8,918 bases of DNA from Ignavibacteriales bacterium CG12_big_fil_rev_8_21_14_0_65_30_8 (GTDB taxonomy: Bacteria > Bacteroidota > Ignavibacteria > Ignavibacteriales > Ignavibacteriaceae). The number at the start of each line of letters is the position of its first letter. Position 1 is the stretch's first letter. The stretch is from positions 1 to 8,918 of the forward strand of contig PFGS01000055.1 of assembly GCA_002783525.1 (NCBI GenBank), read 5' to 3'. The notes beneath the pieces were generated by a model. The model searched no databases, was not told the origin of the DNA, and worked only from the letters and a program-made list of their open reading frames with translations. The translations under genes and the position numbers were made by a program. Below are positions 1-7,863 of this stretch, in pieces.

Positions 1-40
1 AACAAATATACATTGTTTATTTCATTCAATAAGATTTACT

Positions 41-73
41 TTTTCATAAAATATAAATTAATTCATATCTTTG
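41..73 (+). promoter_or_regulatory. Possible Bacteroidota-type promoter for the lpxH-PBP operon
   Basis: Positions 66-73 read TATCTTTG, an exact match to the TAnnTTTG -7 element of Bacteroidota housekeeping promoters. A T-rich stretch at 41-45 (TTTTC) lies about 20 bp upstream and could be a degenerate -33 element (consensus TTTG). Transcription would start near 80, giving a leader of about 20 nt, typical for genes without a Shine-Dalgarno site. In DNA this AT-rich a six-base match can arise by chance, and the host lineage is not certain to use this promoter type, so this is a candidate only. Confidence 0.35.
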
Positions 74-99
74 AATATAATTGTTAATTTATTACCTGT

Positions 100-831
100 A
101 TGAATAAAAAATATTTGTTTATTTCTGATATTCACCTCGGACTTCAATCCAGAGAAATTGAAGACAAAAAAGAAAAACTATTAGTCAAATTTTTAAATGA
201 AACCGCTACTGATTGTGATGAACTTTTTATAATAGGAGATCTGTTCGATTATTGGTTTGAATATAAATATGTTTACCAAAAAGGGTTTTACAGAACTTTA
301 ACTGCTTTGAAAGATATAACTGACAAAGGAATTGTTGTTCATTACTTTATTGGCAATCATGACTTTATGCATCAAGACTTTTTTACAAAAGAAATTGGAA
401 CAAAACTATACGAAGATGCAGTACATTTTATATTAAACGGTAAAAAATTTTTTATTGCTCACGGTGATGGCCTGGTTAAAAATGATATCGGTTATAAAAT
501 ATTAAAATCAATTTTAAGGAACAAAATAGTTCAGTGGTTGTATGGGTGGCTTCATCCTGATATTGGAGTTTGGCTGGCTAAACTGACAAGTAAATCCAGC
601 AGAGATTATACAACAAAAAAAGATTACGGAGAAGAAGACGGATTATTTGAAACAGCTAAAAACAAAATTGATGAAGGATTTGATTATATTTTATTCGGTC
701 ACGAACACCAAAAGAAAGATCTGCAATATAAAAATGGAAGATACATCAATTTAGGTTCTTGGCTTGAGAAACCCTGCTATGGTAAATTTGAAAACAATAA
801 TTTTGAAATAATAGATATTACAAATGGCTGA
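100..831 (+). CDS. lpxH: UDP-2,3-diacylglucosamine diphosphatase (LpxH-like)
   Basis: Calcineurin-like metallophosphoesterase of 243 aa, close to the roughly 240 aa of E. coli LpxH. LpxH cleaves UDP-2,3-diacylglucosamine to lipid X and UMP on the cytoplasmic face of the inner membrane, the fourth step of lipid A synthesis. All the expected metal ligands are visible: D10 and H12 (SDIHLG), D47 (GDLFDYW), N86 (GNHDF), H121 (HGDG), and H201 and H203 (GHEHQ). Residues about 124-165 form the helical, tryptophan- and leucine-rich insertion that acts as a substrate lid in LpxH. The fourth motif is GNHD rather than the GNRD of E. coli, so H87 replaces the enterobacterial arginine. I believe this is usual for Bacteroidota-type relatives, but it leaves some doubt about exact substrate. 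The ATG is the only sensible start because motif I begins nine residues in; no Shine-Dalgarno site precedes it. The 3' end overlaps the next gene by 8 bp, which suggests translational coupling. Confidence 0.85.
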   Translation: MNKKYLFISDIHLGLQSREIEDKKEKLLVKFLNETATDCDELFIIGDLFDYWFEYKYVYQKGFYRTLTALKDITDKGIVVHYFIGNHDFMHQDFFTKEIGTKLYEDAVHFILNGKKFFIAHGDGLVKNDIGYKILKSILRNKIVQWLYGWLHPDIGVWLAKLTSKSSRDYTTKKDYGEEDGLFETAKNKIDEGFDYILFGHEHQKKDLQYKNGRYINLGSWLEKPCYGKFENNNFEIIDITNG

Positions 832-3043
832 TTCAAAAAAAAATAAAAAGAAAAAAGGGAAAAGAAAATTAATAATTATTTCCTTCCTTTTAATACTACT
901 CATTGCTTTTGGGTATTATATTTATAGTGGATTGCCATCTTTGGAAGAACTTGAAAACCCTAAACCTCAACTAGCAAGTACCGTTTATTCAATAGATGGC
1001 GAACAGATCGGTAAATATTTTATTGAAAATAGAATTGAGAGAAGATTTTCGGAATTCCCTTCATATTTAGTAAAAGCTTTGATAGCAACAGAGGATAGAA
1101 AATTCTATGAACACTGGGGTGTAGATATAATGCGCTTTGGTAAAGCAATGGTTAAAAATTTACTTACTTTTTCACGTGAAGGTGCCAGTACTATTACTCA
1201 ACAGCTTGCTAAAAACTTATACAAACTAAAAACTGCAAATGAAAATCCTGCCGAAACTGTAGTAAGAAAAATTAGAGAATGGATTACAGCTATTCAAATT
1301 GAGAAGACCTATACTAAAAATGAAATTATTGAACTGTATCTTAATGTATCATACTTTGGCAAAAGTGCATACGGAGTGGAATCAGCTTCAAGAATTTATT
1401 TTAATAAAAGTGTAAATGAATTATCAATGCCTGAAGCTGCATTATTTGTAGCGTTATTAAAATCCTCAACCTATTATAATCCGGAAAGACATCCTGTTAA
1501 TGCATTGTTAAGAAGAAATTTGGTAATGCGTAACATGGTTGTAATGAATGAATTAAGTCAATCTGATTATAATAAATTTAAAAAAGAACCTATAATTTTA
1601 GCTGAAAACAGTAAAAAAGGTCCAGGTGGTATTGCTCCTTATTTTATGGAGTATGTTAGAAAAGAACTATCAAATTTGTCATCTAAATACAAATATGATC
1701 TTTACCGTGACGGGTTAAATATTTATTCCACAATAGATTCAAGAATGCAAAAAATTGCAAATGAAGTTGTAGCTAATCATTTAGAAGAATTTCAGAAAAT
1801 GTTTGATAGTAAATGGAGCTGGAAAGAAAACAAAGATCTTCTGGCAACAATACTTGATGAAGATATTAGAAATTCAAAAGAATATAAAAATGCTGAAACA
1901 AAGGAAGAAAAAGCAAGAATATATAACAGTCTTAAATACGATAAAAATTTTATAGAAAATGTAAAAAAAGATGCAACAAAAATTCAGGTTGGTTTTGTTG
2001 TTTTAGATCAGGCTAATGGTCAGATAAAAGCAATGGTGGGAGGAGAAAACCAAATCTTTGGAAGGGGATTAAATCATACAACAGAAATTAAAAGACAACC
2101 TGGCTCTGCAATGAAACCATTTGTTTATGCAACTGCAATTAGCAATGGATATTATCCGGCATACACCTTACTCAATCAAAAATTTGATTACCATAGCTGG
2201 GCTCCCTCTAATTTTTCTGAAAATGAATATGGGGGTTATACATCTTTTAGAGTTGCATTAGCTCATTCACTAAATGTGATTGCAGGAAGAATGACTACAA
2301 GCAATATAGCTCCACCTAGTCAAGTAGCAAGAATGGCACATAAAATGGGTATAGAATCAAAACTTGCGGCTGTCCCTTCTATAGCATTGGGTACCTCCGA
2401 AATTTCTCCACTTGAATTAACTTCTGCTTATGGAACCATTGCCAATAATGGTGTTCATGTTTCACCTGTTTCAGTAAACAGACTTGAAGATAGGAATAAT
2501 ATTTTGATTGATAAATTTATTCCAGTTTATACAGAAGCAATTTCATTACAGGTAGCATCTGTATTAACCAATATGTTGGAGTCTGTTGTTTCAGAAGGAA
2601 CAGGAAGAGGAGTAAGAAGATATTTCTCATATCCTACCGGAGGTAAAACAGGAACCACACAAAATTATGCAGATGCTTGGTATGTAGGTTTTACTCCCGA
2701 TCTTACTGCTGGTGTTTGGGTTGGTTTTGATGACCACAGAATTAAATTTACAAATACTTATGGACAGGGAGCTGTAGCTGCAATGCCAATATGGTCACAA
2801 TTTATGGGGAGAGTTTATAAGGAGTTAAAAATACCTGTAAAATATTTTCATCTGGCACCGGGAGTTGTAAAAGCTACTTTCTGTAAAACAACTATGGATT
2901 TAGGAGAACCAAAAATTGCTACATCCAGATGTCCTGAAACTGTAACTGATATTATAATTTCAAAAGATATGCCCGGTACTTGTGAGATACACCCTGAAGA
3001 CAATAAAATTAAAAATGAAAACAAGAATAATTCGAGGTGGTAA
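824..3043 (+). CDS. Class A (PBP1A-type) penicillin-binding protein, bifunctional transglycosylase/transpeptidase
   Basis: A 739-aa peptidoglycan synthase that polymerises lipid II into glycan strands and cross-links stem peptides in the periplasm. It has a very basic cytoplasmic N-terminus (residues 1-15, mostly K), one membrane anchor (about 16-34), a GT51 transglycosylase domain (about 55-235) and a transpeptidase domain (about 385-670). GT51 motifs are intact: catalytic E90 in TEDRKFYEHWG, GASTITQQLAKNL (120-132), and E170 in EIIELYLN. Transpeptidase motifs are intact: S428-x-x-K431 (nucleophile S428), S482-L-N484, and K608-T-G. The linker at about 318-385 is rich in K and E. The tail holds three cysteines (C687, C703, C720), a pattern I recall from PBP1A homologues of this bacterial group. 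The start lies inside the end of lpxH and has no clear Shine-Dalgarno site, so coupled translation is likely. Orthology to mrcA rather than another class A gene is not resolved, hence no symbol. Confidence 0.95.
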   Translation: MADSKKNKKKKGKRKLIIISFLLILLIAFGYYIYSGLPSLEELENPKPQLASTVYSIDGEQIGKYFIENRIERRFSEFPSYLVKALIATEDRKFYEHWGVDIMRFGKAMVKNLLTFSREGASTITQQLAKNLYKLKTANENPAETVVRKIREWITAIQIEKTYTKNEIIELYLNVSYFGKSAYGVESASRIYFNKSVNELSMPEAALFVALLKSSTYYNPERHPVNALLRRNLVMRNMVVMNELSQSDYNKFKKEPIILAENSKKGPGGIAPYFMEYVRKELSNLSSKYKYDLYRDGLNIYSTIDSRMQKIANEVVANHLEEFQKMFDSKWSWKENKDLLATILDEDIRNSKEYKNAETKEEKARIYNSLKYDKNFIENVKKDATKIQVGFVVLDQANGQIKAMVGGENQIFGRGLNHTTEIKRQPGSAMKPFVYATAISNGYYPAYTLLNQKFDYHSWAPSNFSENEYGGYTSFRVALAHSLNVIAGRMTTSNIAPPSQVARMAHKMGIESKLAAVPSIALGTSEISPLELTSAYGTIANNGVHVSPVSVNRLEDRNNILIDKFIPVYTEAISLQVASVLTNMLESVVSEGTGRGVRRYFSYPTGGKTGTTQNYADAWYVGFTPDLTAGVWVGFDDHRIKFTNTYGQGAVAAMPIWSQFMGRVYKELKIPVKYFHLAPGVVKATFCKTTMDLGEPKIATSRCPETVTDIIISKDMPGTCEIHPEDNKIKNENKNNSRW

Positions 3044-3060
3044 TTTAAAATAATATTATT

Positions 3061-3144
3061 GCCCGGATGATGAAATTGGTAGACATGCTAGGTTCAGGGT
3101 CTAGTCCAATTATTTGGGTGGGGGTTCGAGTCCCCCTCCGGGCA
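3061..3144 (+). tRNA. trnL: tRNA-Leu (anticodon CAG)
   Basis: Complete 84-nt class II tRNA. The acceptor stem GCCCGGA pairs with TCCGGGC (3137-3143) and the discriminator is A3144. The D arm has stem ATG/CAT and the AATTGGTAGA loop typical of tRNA-Leu. The anticodon stem 3088-3092 pairs with 3100-3104 around loop TTCAGGG, placing CAG at 3095-3097, which reads CUG. A long variable arm with CCAA/TTGG stem and a GGGGG/CCCCC T stem with TTCGAGT loop complete it. The 3' CCA is not encoded (A is followed by CAA), so it must be added by a nucleotidyltransferase. The gene starts 17 bp after the PBP stop. The TAAAAT at 3046-3051 could be a -10 box, but no convincing -35 is visible, so processing out of the upstream mRNA is equally possible. 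Confidence 0.97.
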
Positions 3145-3485
3145 CAAATAATATTGAGCTTTTTAAGGAAGTGAGGTCTACGGAAAAATCCTACGTTGAA
3201 AAAAAAATTTTTGTATTTGCCTGTCTGTAGACTAGTAGATTTTTCCATAAGAGATTTTTTAAAAAGTTCCTTTTCCAAAAACATAACTTTCTCTTAATAA
3301 AAAATTTATTTTGGACCTTCTTTGTGACTTCAATTCTAAATATCATCCTATATAAAAATTAATTATATCGTTATAAAATTATAGTACTAATATTAAAAAA
3401 TATTATTATCTTTATATCTGAGAGCATAAAAGCAGAACCAATTTAGATTTATTATTCCTTTTTTAATAGTTATTTATTGATTTAG
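3145..3485. other. Gene-free interval between tRNA-Leu and the TonB receptor
   Basis: 341 bp without a credible reading frame. The left third holds the long inverted repeat described separately (3156-3269). The right part (about 3286-3485) is very AT-rich and should contain the promoter of the receptor gene. The nearest thing to a Bacteroidota -7 element is TATCTTTA at 3407-3414, one base off the consensus and without an obvious -33 partner. I see no GC-rich hairpin with a T-run that would end the upstream transcript. Confidence 0.6.
3156..3269. repeat. Imperfect inverted repeat, candidate structured RNA downstream of tRNA-Leu
   Basis: The two halves of this 114-nt stretch pair over most of their length. 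The outer stem joins 3156-3170 (GAGCTTTTTAAGGAA) with 3255-3269 (TTTTTTAAAAAGTTC): 15 pairs including three G-T wobbles. After an 8 x 5 internal loop, the inner stem joins 3179-3194 (TACGGAAAAATCCTAC) with 3235-3249 (GTAGATTTTTCCATA): 14 pairs, one mismatch and one bulge. The 40-nt apical part contains an A-run followed by a T-run (about 3199-3212). This rod with an internal bubble could be a small RNA, a processed 3' element of the tRNA transcript, or a decayed miniature mobile element. I see no target duplication at the ends. The function is unknown. Confidence 0.45.
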
Positions 3486-5969
3486 ATGTATTTATTTATG
3501 AGCAAAAAAATCATAATTATATGTTATGCTCTATTATCATTTATACCTGTAATTTTTCCGCAGAGCATACTTAAAGGAACTGTTAAAGATTATTATACTC
3601 ACGAACCTTTAGTTGGAGCTAATATTTTAATAACAGGTACAAAACAGGGGACTGCAACAAATTCAAACGGGCAGTTTACAATTTCAAATATAAGTGCAGG
3701 CACATATAATGTTGTAATAAGTTTTATTGGATACACTACTTCAACTTTATCTATAATTATAGCTGATAATGATGTTAAAGAAATTGAAGTAAACTTAGTT
3801 AGGAAAAATATTATTAGTGAAAAAATTGTTGTTACGGCATCTAAACAACCTGAAAAACTAACTGAGGCTCCCGCTACACTTAATGTTATTTCTTCATATG
3901 ATTTTGAATCTTTAACGACATTCAATATTGGAGAAATATTTGCACGCCAAAAAGGTGTTGATTTTATTAGAACAGGTATTCTTGCCATTGGACTTAATAT
4001 AAGAGGTTTGAACAATTCATTTAATACAAAAAATCTTCAATTAGTTGATAATAGATTATCTACATTAATTACAACAGGTTATCCTTTTGGACCTTTGAGT
4101 ACATACGAAAAAGATGATATAGATCGTATTGAAATAGTATTAGGACCTTCTGCTGTTCTTTATGGACCTAATGCATATAATGGGTTGATCAATATAATAA
4201 CTAAAGATCCCAGGGCTTCTCAAGGTACTACTGTTGCTATTGCTGGAGGTAATCAAAGTATATTAAGTGGAAGATTCAGATATGCTAAAGTATTAAATAA
4301 TAAATTTTCATTAAAAGTAAGTGGAGAATATATACAAGGGCTAGAATACAATTATACAGATAGTGTTTATGTAGGTACTAAAGGATTTCCTGAACTTGAT
4401 TTAGATAGAAGATTTACTTCTTTAAAAGGCGAGGTTTCACTTTATTTTAATATTGATAAAAAAAGTGACCTCATATTTACCTATGGCGGAAGTGTAAATA
4501 ATAATATTAGTAATACAACAGCAGGAAGAAATCAAATAAAAGATTGGAGAATAAATGTACTTCAAGGTCAGTATTCTTCTCCTCATTTATATACTCAATT
4601 GTATTTTACCTGGAGCAAGACAACAGATACTTATTCGTTGAATCAAAGGACACAAAATTATATTAGTTTTATTAAAGCAGGTTTTAGTGATGTTGTTGCT
4701 AGAGAAAGATCTTTTAAAGAAGCCTGGGCGGGGACATCGCCTACTTCTGGAGTTGCACTGAAACGCGGTGCATTATTTAAGGATGCATCAAAAAGATTGA
4801 ATGGTGAAATTCAGTACAATAATAAATTCGGAAAGGTAAAATTAGTTACTGGTGTGCAGTGGCAACGTGATATGGCAAATAGTAATAATACATATCTTTT
4901 GGATAAAAATGGTACAATTCAATTAGATCAGATTGGTGGATATACTCAAATTGAATATGAATTAGATGATACTGGTTTTAAATTTCTGGTTGCTGCAAGA
5001 GGAGATAAACACGAACTATACGGATTTAATTTTATTCCCAAAGCAGGTATTTTGTATACAACCGAAATAGGTACTTTTCGAATTACATACGGAAGAGGAA
5101 TAGAAGCCCCATCTATTTTAAATCTTAGCAGCAATATTTTTGGAGGACTTATATTAGGTAACGGAGAAGGATTTACATTAAGTGATGGAACTCTTATTCC
5201 AAAACTTGAAGTTGAGACGATCAATACAATTGAAGCAGGTTACAAAGGACTAATAAACAACAAACTTTTTTTTGATGTTAATGCATATTATAATTTATCT
5301 GAACACTTTATTTCACCATTAATAAATATTGCAACTAATGGAAGAAAAGTTATAAAAAGAGGTGAAACTCCTATACAGGAAATAGTGCCGGGTACACCAT
5401 CTTCAGGTACACCTTTTTTACAAACCAATTTAAATTTTGGTAAAGTTAATACTTATGGGTTTGATATTGGAATAAATTATTTTTTGAATAAAAATCTAAC
5501 AATCGTTTTCAATTATTCATATTTTAATTTTCAAATAGATACAAATGATCTTTCAAATGACGGAGACCGAAACGGTAAAGTTACTGAAACTGATCTGCCA
5601 ATGAATACACCAACAAACAAATTAGGAATTGGAATAAATTGGAATAATGAAAAATTTTTTGGCTCTATATTTGGTCGTTGGGTAGAAAAATATGATAATA
5701 TTTCAGGTATAAATGTAGCAGCTTCTACAAATACTGATCTAATTATTGGTGGTACATCTGTTGTAGAAAATGCTCGTGTGGGTAGATCTTGGAATTATGG
5801 TCCTTTGGGTGGTTTTTTTAATCTAGATCTAAATTTAAATTATAAGTTTGCATCTCAAATTACATTTTCAGTTGCAGTTATAAATTTATTTAATTCTAAA
5901 GTAAGAGAATTTTCAGGCTCACCTTTTATAGATAGATTAATTTCTTCAGAACTTAAATTTAATTTTTAA
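3486..5969 (+). CDS. TonB-dependent outer-membrane receptor with carboxypeptidase-regulatory-like N-terminal domain
   Basis: An 827-aa active transporter of the outer membrane, powered by TonB-ExbB-ExbD. A signal peptide spans residues 1 to about 26 (KKIIIICYALLSFIPVIF core). Then follow a CarboxypepD_reg-like beta-sandwich (about 28-105, with PLVGANILITGTKQG and GYTT), a TonB-box-like segment (IVVTASKQ, 114-121), the plug (about 125-245, with RIEIVLGPSAVLYGPNAYNG) and a 22-strand-type barrel ending in the terminal phenylalanine expected of BAM substrates. Residues 692-703 in the barrel match an EF-hand calcium loop. There is no Shine-Dalgarno site. An in-frame ATG at 3498 (MSKK) gives a more usual signal-peptide start and may be the true one. 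The histidine kinase follows after 26 bp, so cotranscription is likely. The substrate cannot be told from sequence: siderophore, cobalamin, glycan and peptide importers share this architecture. No SusD-like partner is present in the window. Confidence 0.93.
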   Translation: MYLFMSKKIIIICYALLSFIPVIFPQSILKGTVKDYYTHEPLVGANILITGTKQGTATNSNGQFTISNISAGTYNVVISFIGYTTSTLSIIIADNDVKEIEVNLVRKNIISEKIVVTASKQPEKLTEAPATLNVISSYDFESLTTFNIGEIFARQKGVDFIRTGILAIGLNIRGLNNSFNTKNLQLVDNRLSTLITTGYPFGPLSTYEKDDIDRIEIVLGPSAVLYGPNAYNGLINIITKDPRASQGTTVAIAGGNQSILSGRFRYAKVLNNKFSLKVSGEYIQGLEYNYTDSVYVGTKGFPELDLDRRFTSLKGEVSLYFNIDKKSDLIFTYGGSVNNNISNTTAGRNQIKDWRINVLQGQYSSPHLYTQLYFTWSKTTDTYSLNQRTQNYISFIKAGFSDVVARERSFKEAWAGTSPTSGVALKRGALFKDASKRLNGEIQYNNKFGKVKLVTGVQWQRDMANSNNTYLLDKNGTIQLDQIGGYTQIEYELDDTGFKFLVAARGDKHELYGFNFIPKAGILYTTEIGTFRITYGRGIEAPSILNLSSNIFGGLILGNGEGFTLSDGTLIPKLEVETINTIEAGYKGLINNKLFFDVNAYYNLSEHFISPLINIATNGRKVIKRGETPIQEIVPGTPSSGTPFLQTNLNFGKVNTYGFDIGINYFLNKNLTIVFNYSYFNFQIDTNDLSNDGDRNGKVTETDLPMNTPTNKLGIGINWNNEKFFGSIFGRWVEKYDNISGINVAASTNTDLIIGGTSVVENARVGRSWNYGPLGGFFNLDLNLNYKFASQITFSVAVINLFNSKVREFSGSPFIDRLISSELKFNF

Positions 5970-5984
5970 AAAAAATTTATGTTA

Positions 5985-5990
5985 AAAGGA
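5985..5990 (+). promoter_or_regulatory. Ribosome binding site that fixes the TTG start of the histidine kinase
   Basis: AAAGGA lies 5 nt before TTG 5996. The next in-frame ATG is at residue 63, inside the periplasmic domain and after the signal peptide, so the TTG is the credible start. The sequence stands out because the three plus-strand genes before it have no such site. Confidence 0.65.
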
Positions 5991-5995
5991 ATAAT

Positions 5996-7852
5996 TTGAG
6001 AAGCTTTTGTAAACTATTAAAAATATTTATTTTTTTTAGTACTATTTGTACTATAAATCTTTTCTCACAGCCAAAATTATTTATCAAGCATAATCAAGAA
6101 GATTATTCACTGGGAAAACATTTATCCATTCTTGAAGATAAAGGCAAAACACTAAGTATATATGAAGCAGCATCTGATTCGATGAGAGACAAATATGTTT
6201 ATTACGGTAAAGAATTTCTGAATTTTAAATTTAACACATCTGCATTATGGTTGAGATTTATTGTAATAGATACATTATCAATTCATGCCTCTGGTTTGAT
6301 GGGTGCCAATAAAACCAGTACCTGGCTCCTTGTTAGGAACGATCCAATATTTGAAGACATCCGTGTTTACTACAGAGACTTAAACACTGATTCAAATAAA
6401 TTTATAGAAAAAAGGTCAGGCAGTTTAATACCAAATAGCGAAAAAACAATTAAAATAAATGACTTTGTTGCTGGTTTTCCAGTTAAAAAAAATGTACCCG
6501 ACACAGTTTATTTAAGACTGCAAACTCGTTCACAATTTATCATCTCATTTAATCTTTTAACAACCGGCGATTATGTTATCCGCAGTTCGAAAAGAAATTT
6601 TTTTCACGGGTTTCTTTTCGGCATATTTATCTTACTGATTGCATACAACACACTGCTTTATATATCTGTGAAAGATAAAACTTATCTCTTATACGTTTTA
6701 TATATCCTGTCCTATTCACTCGGTATTTTTATATATGAAGGATACTACTTTGACATTATTGGCAGAACTTTTTACAAAGATTATTTCATTTTGCCTGTTG
6801 GAACTGTTACGTGCGGTGGAGTATTCTGGCTGCTGCTTACAAGAGAATTTCTTTCCACAAAACAGTATCTGCCCTGGGCATATAAACTGCTGACTTATCT
6901 TACCCCTATCGGGCCCGTACTCTTTGTTTTTATCTTTGCATCTTCTACACCATGGTTGATAACTATTTGGACTCTCTTTAACCTCGTTTATTATTTAGTT
7001 GGATTTGTAGTTGCTTATATTTCCTTAAAAAAGGGAGTTTATTTAGCAAAATATTATCTGCTTGCCTTAAGCGGTATGGCAATTGGTATTCTAATTATAA
7101 GTTCTTCCCGTAATAATTTTCTCTCGTTGCCATATACATTCTGGACTCAGAATGCATCAAGTTTGGGAATATTATGGGAAGCTCTGGTTTTAGCCGCTAC
7201 TGTTGGATACAGGTTTAATTATTTAAGAGCTCAAAAAGAAAAAGAAAAAGTTTTAATAAGAAACCAAATAGCTGCTGACCTGCATGATGAAGTTGGTAGT
7301 AATCTTAGTGCAATAGCTTTGCAAAGTAGGATGATGATTAAATCACAGGACTTAGATATAAACACCAAAAATAAATTGGAGGATATTAATAAAATAACCG
7401 GTAATACTACTGATACAATTAGAGATATTGTATGGTTTATTAATCCGTTCCACGATAAATCTGAAGACTTACTTTTAAGGATGAAAGAGCTAGCCTCGAA
7501 GATGTTAATCAATCTAAATTATGAATTTAATGTGAAACGAAATAATGAAAATATTTTTAATGTCCTACCTAATTTAAGTGTGAGAAGGCATACCTATCTT
7601 ATTTTTAAAGAAGTGTTGAATAATATTGTTAAACATTCAGAAGCTACAAAAGTAAGTATATTATTATCGGTAGATGAAAATAAATTTGAAATGGTAATAA
7701 CCGATAACGGTAAAGGATTTGACGAAAAAGAAATTATTTACGGCGAAGGATTAAGAAATTTAAAGAACCGAGCTGAACAATCAGGTGGGCTGCTCACCAT
7801 TAACAGCAGCAAAAGTGAAGGGACAATAATTAAACTTGAAATTATAATTTGA
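5996..7852 (+). CDS. 7TM-DISM sensor histidine kinase (HisKA_3/NarX-DesK-type)
   Basis: A 618-aa inner-membrane sensor kinase. A signal peptide (1 to about 24, ending LFSQ) leads into a periplasmic 7TMR-DISM extracellular domain (about 28-190). Seven hydrophobic segments follow between about 203 and 405 (7TMR-DISM_7TM), then a short coiled linker (about 408-425, KEKEK). The dimerisation/phosphotransfer region carries H430 in ADLHDEVGSNLSAIALQS, with IRDIVWFINP at 475-484 as in related kinases. The ATPase domain (about 530-618) shows the N box (E539 to N543, KEVLNNIVKHSEA), the G1 box D570-N-G-K-G-F and the G2 box GEGLRNLKNRAEQSGG. All catalytic residues are present. It starts at TTG, 26 bp after the TonB receptor stop, so it is probably cotranscribed with it. 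The adjacent response regulator, though on the other strand, is of the class that HisKA_3 kinases phosphorylate. The signal is unknown; the domain family is often linked to carbohydrates or other small ligands, which is only a hint here. Confidence 0.93.
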   Translation: MRSFCKLLKIFIFFSTICTINLFSQPKLFIKHNQEDYSLGKHLSILEDKGKTLSIYEAASDSMRDKYVYYGKEFLNFKFNTSALWLRFIVIDTLSIHASGLMGANKTSTWLLVRNDPIFEDIRVYYRDLNTDSNKFIEKRSGSLIPNSEKTIKINDFVAGFPVKKNVPDTVYLRLQTRSQFIISFNLLTTGDYVIRSSKRNFFHGFLFGIFILLIAYNTLLYISVKDKTYLLYVLYILSYSLGIFIYEGYYFDIIGRTFYKDYFILPVGTVTCGGVFWLLLTREFLSTKQYLPWAYKLLTYLTPIGPVLFVFIFASSTPWLITIWTLFNLVYYLVGFVVAYISLKKGVYLAKYYLLALSGMAIGILIISSSRNNFLSLPYTFWTQNASSLGILWEALVLAATVGYRFNYLRAQKEKEKVLIRNQIAADLHDEVGSNLSAIALQSRMMIKSQDLDINTKNKLEDINKITGNTTDTIRDIVWFINPFHDKSEDLLLRMKELASKMLINLNYEFNVKRNNENIFNVLPNLSVRRHTYLIFKEVLNNIVKHSEATKVSILLSVDENKFEMVITDNGKGFDEKEIIYGEGLRNLKNRAEQSGGLLTINSSKSEGTIIKLEIII

Positions 7853-7863
7853 GAAAGAGGAAG

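Noticed and set aside
3199..3212. Rho-independent terminator formed by the A-run/T-run after tRNA-Leu
   Set aside because: The possible hairpin is only A-T pairs with almost no loop and no following T-run, so it would not be stable enough to call.
3045..3284. A 79-codon minus-strand reading frame across the tRNA
   Set aside because: Its middle (ARRGTRTPTQII) is the well-known false translation of an antisense tRNA, and the rest covers the inverted repeat; no ribosome binding site or family resemblance.
3308..3316. TATTTTGG as a -7 promoter element for the TonB receptor
   Set aside because: Spacing between TA and TTTG is one base short of the TAnnTTTG consensus and there is no -33 partner.
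3599..4015. Minus-strand frame of 138 codons inside the TonB receptor
   Set aside because: Shadow of the receptor coding strand, whose plug and regulatory-domain motifs clearly identify the real frame.
4946..5224. Minus-strand frame of 92 codons inside the TonB receptor
   Set aside because: Composition is that of an antisense shadow and the plus frame is an intact beta-barrel.
7231..7512. Minus-strand frame of 93 codons inside the kinase
   Set aside because: It overlaps the phosphotransfer histidine region of the kinase, whose frame is certain.
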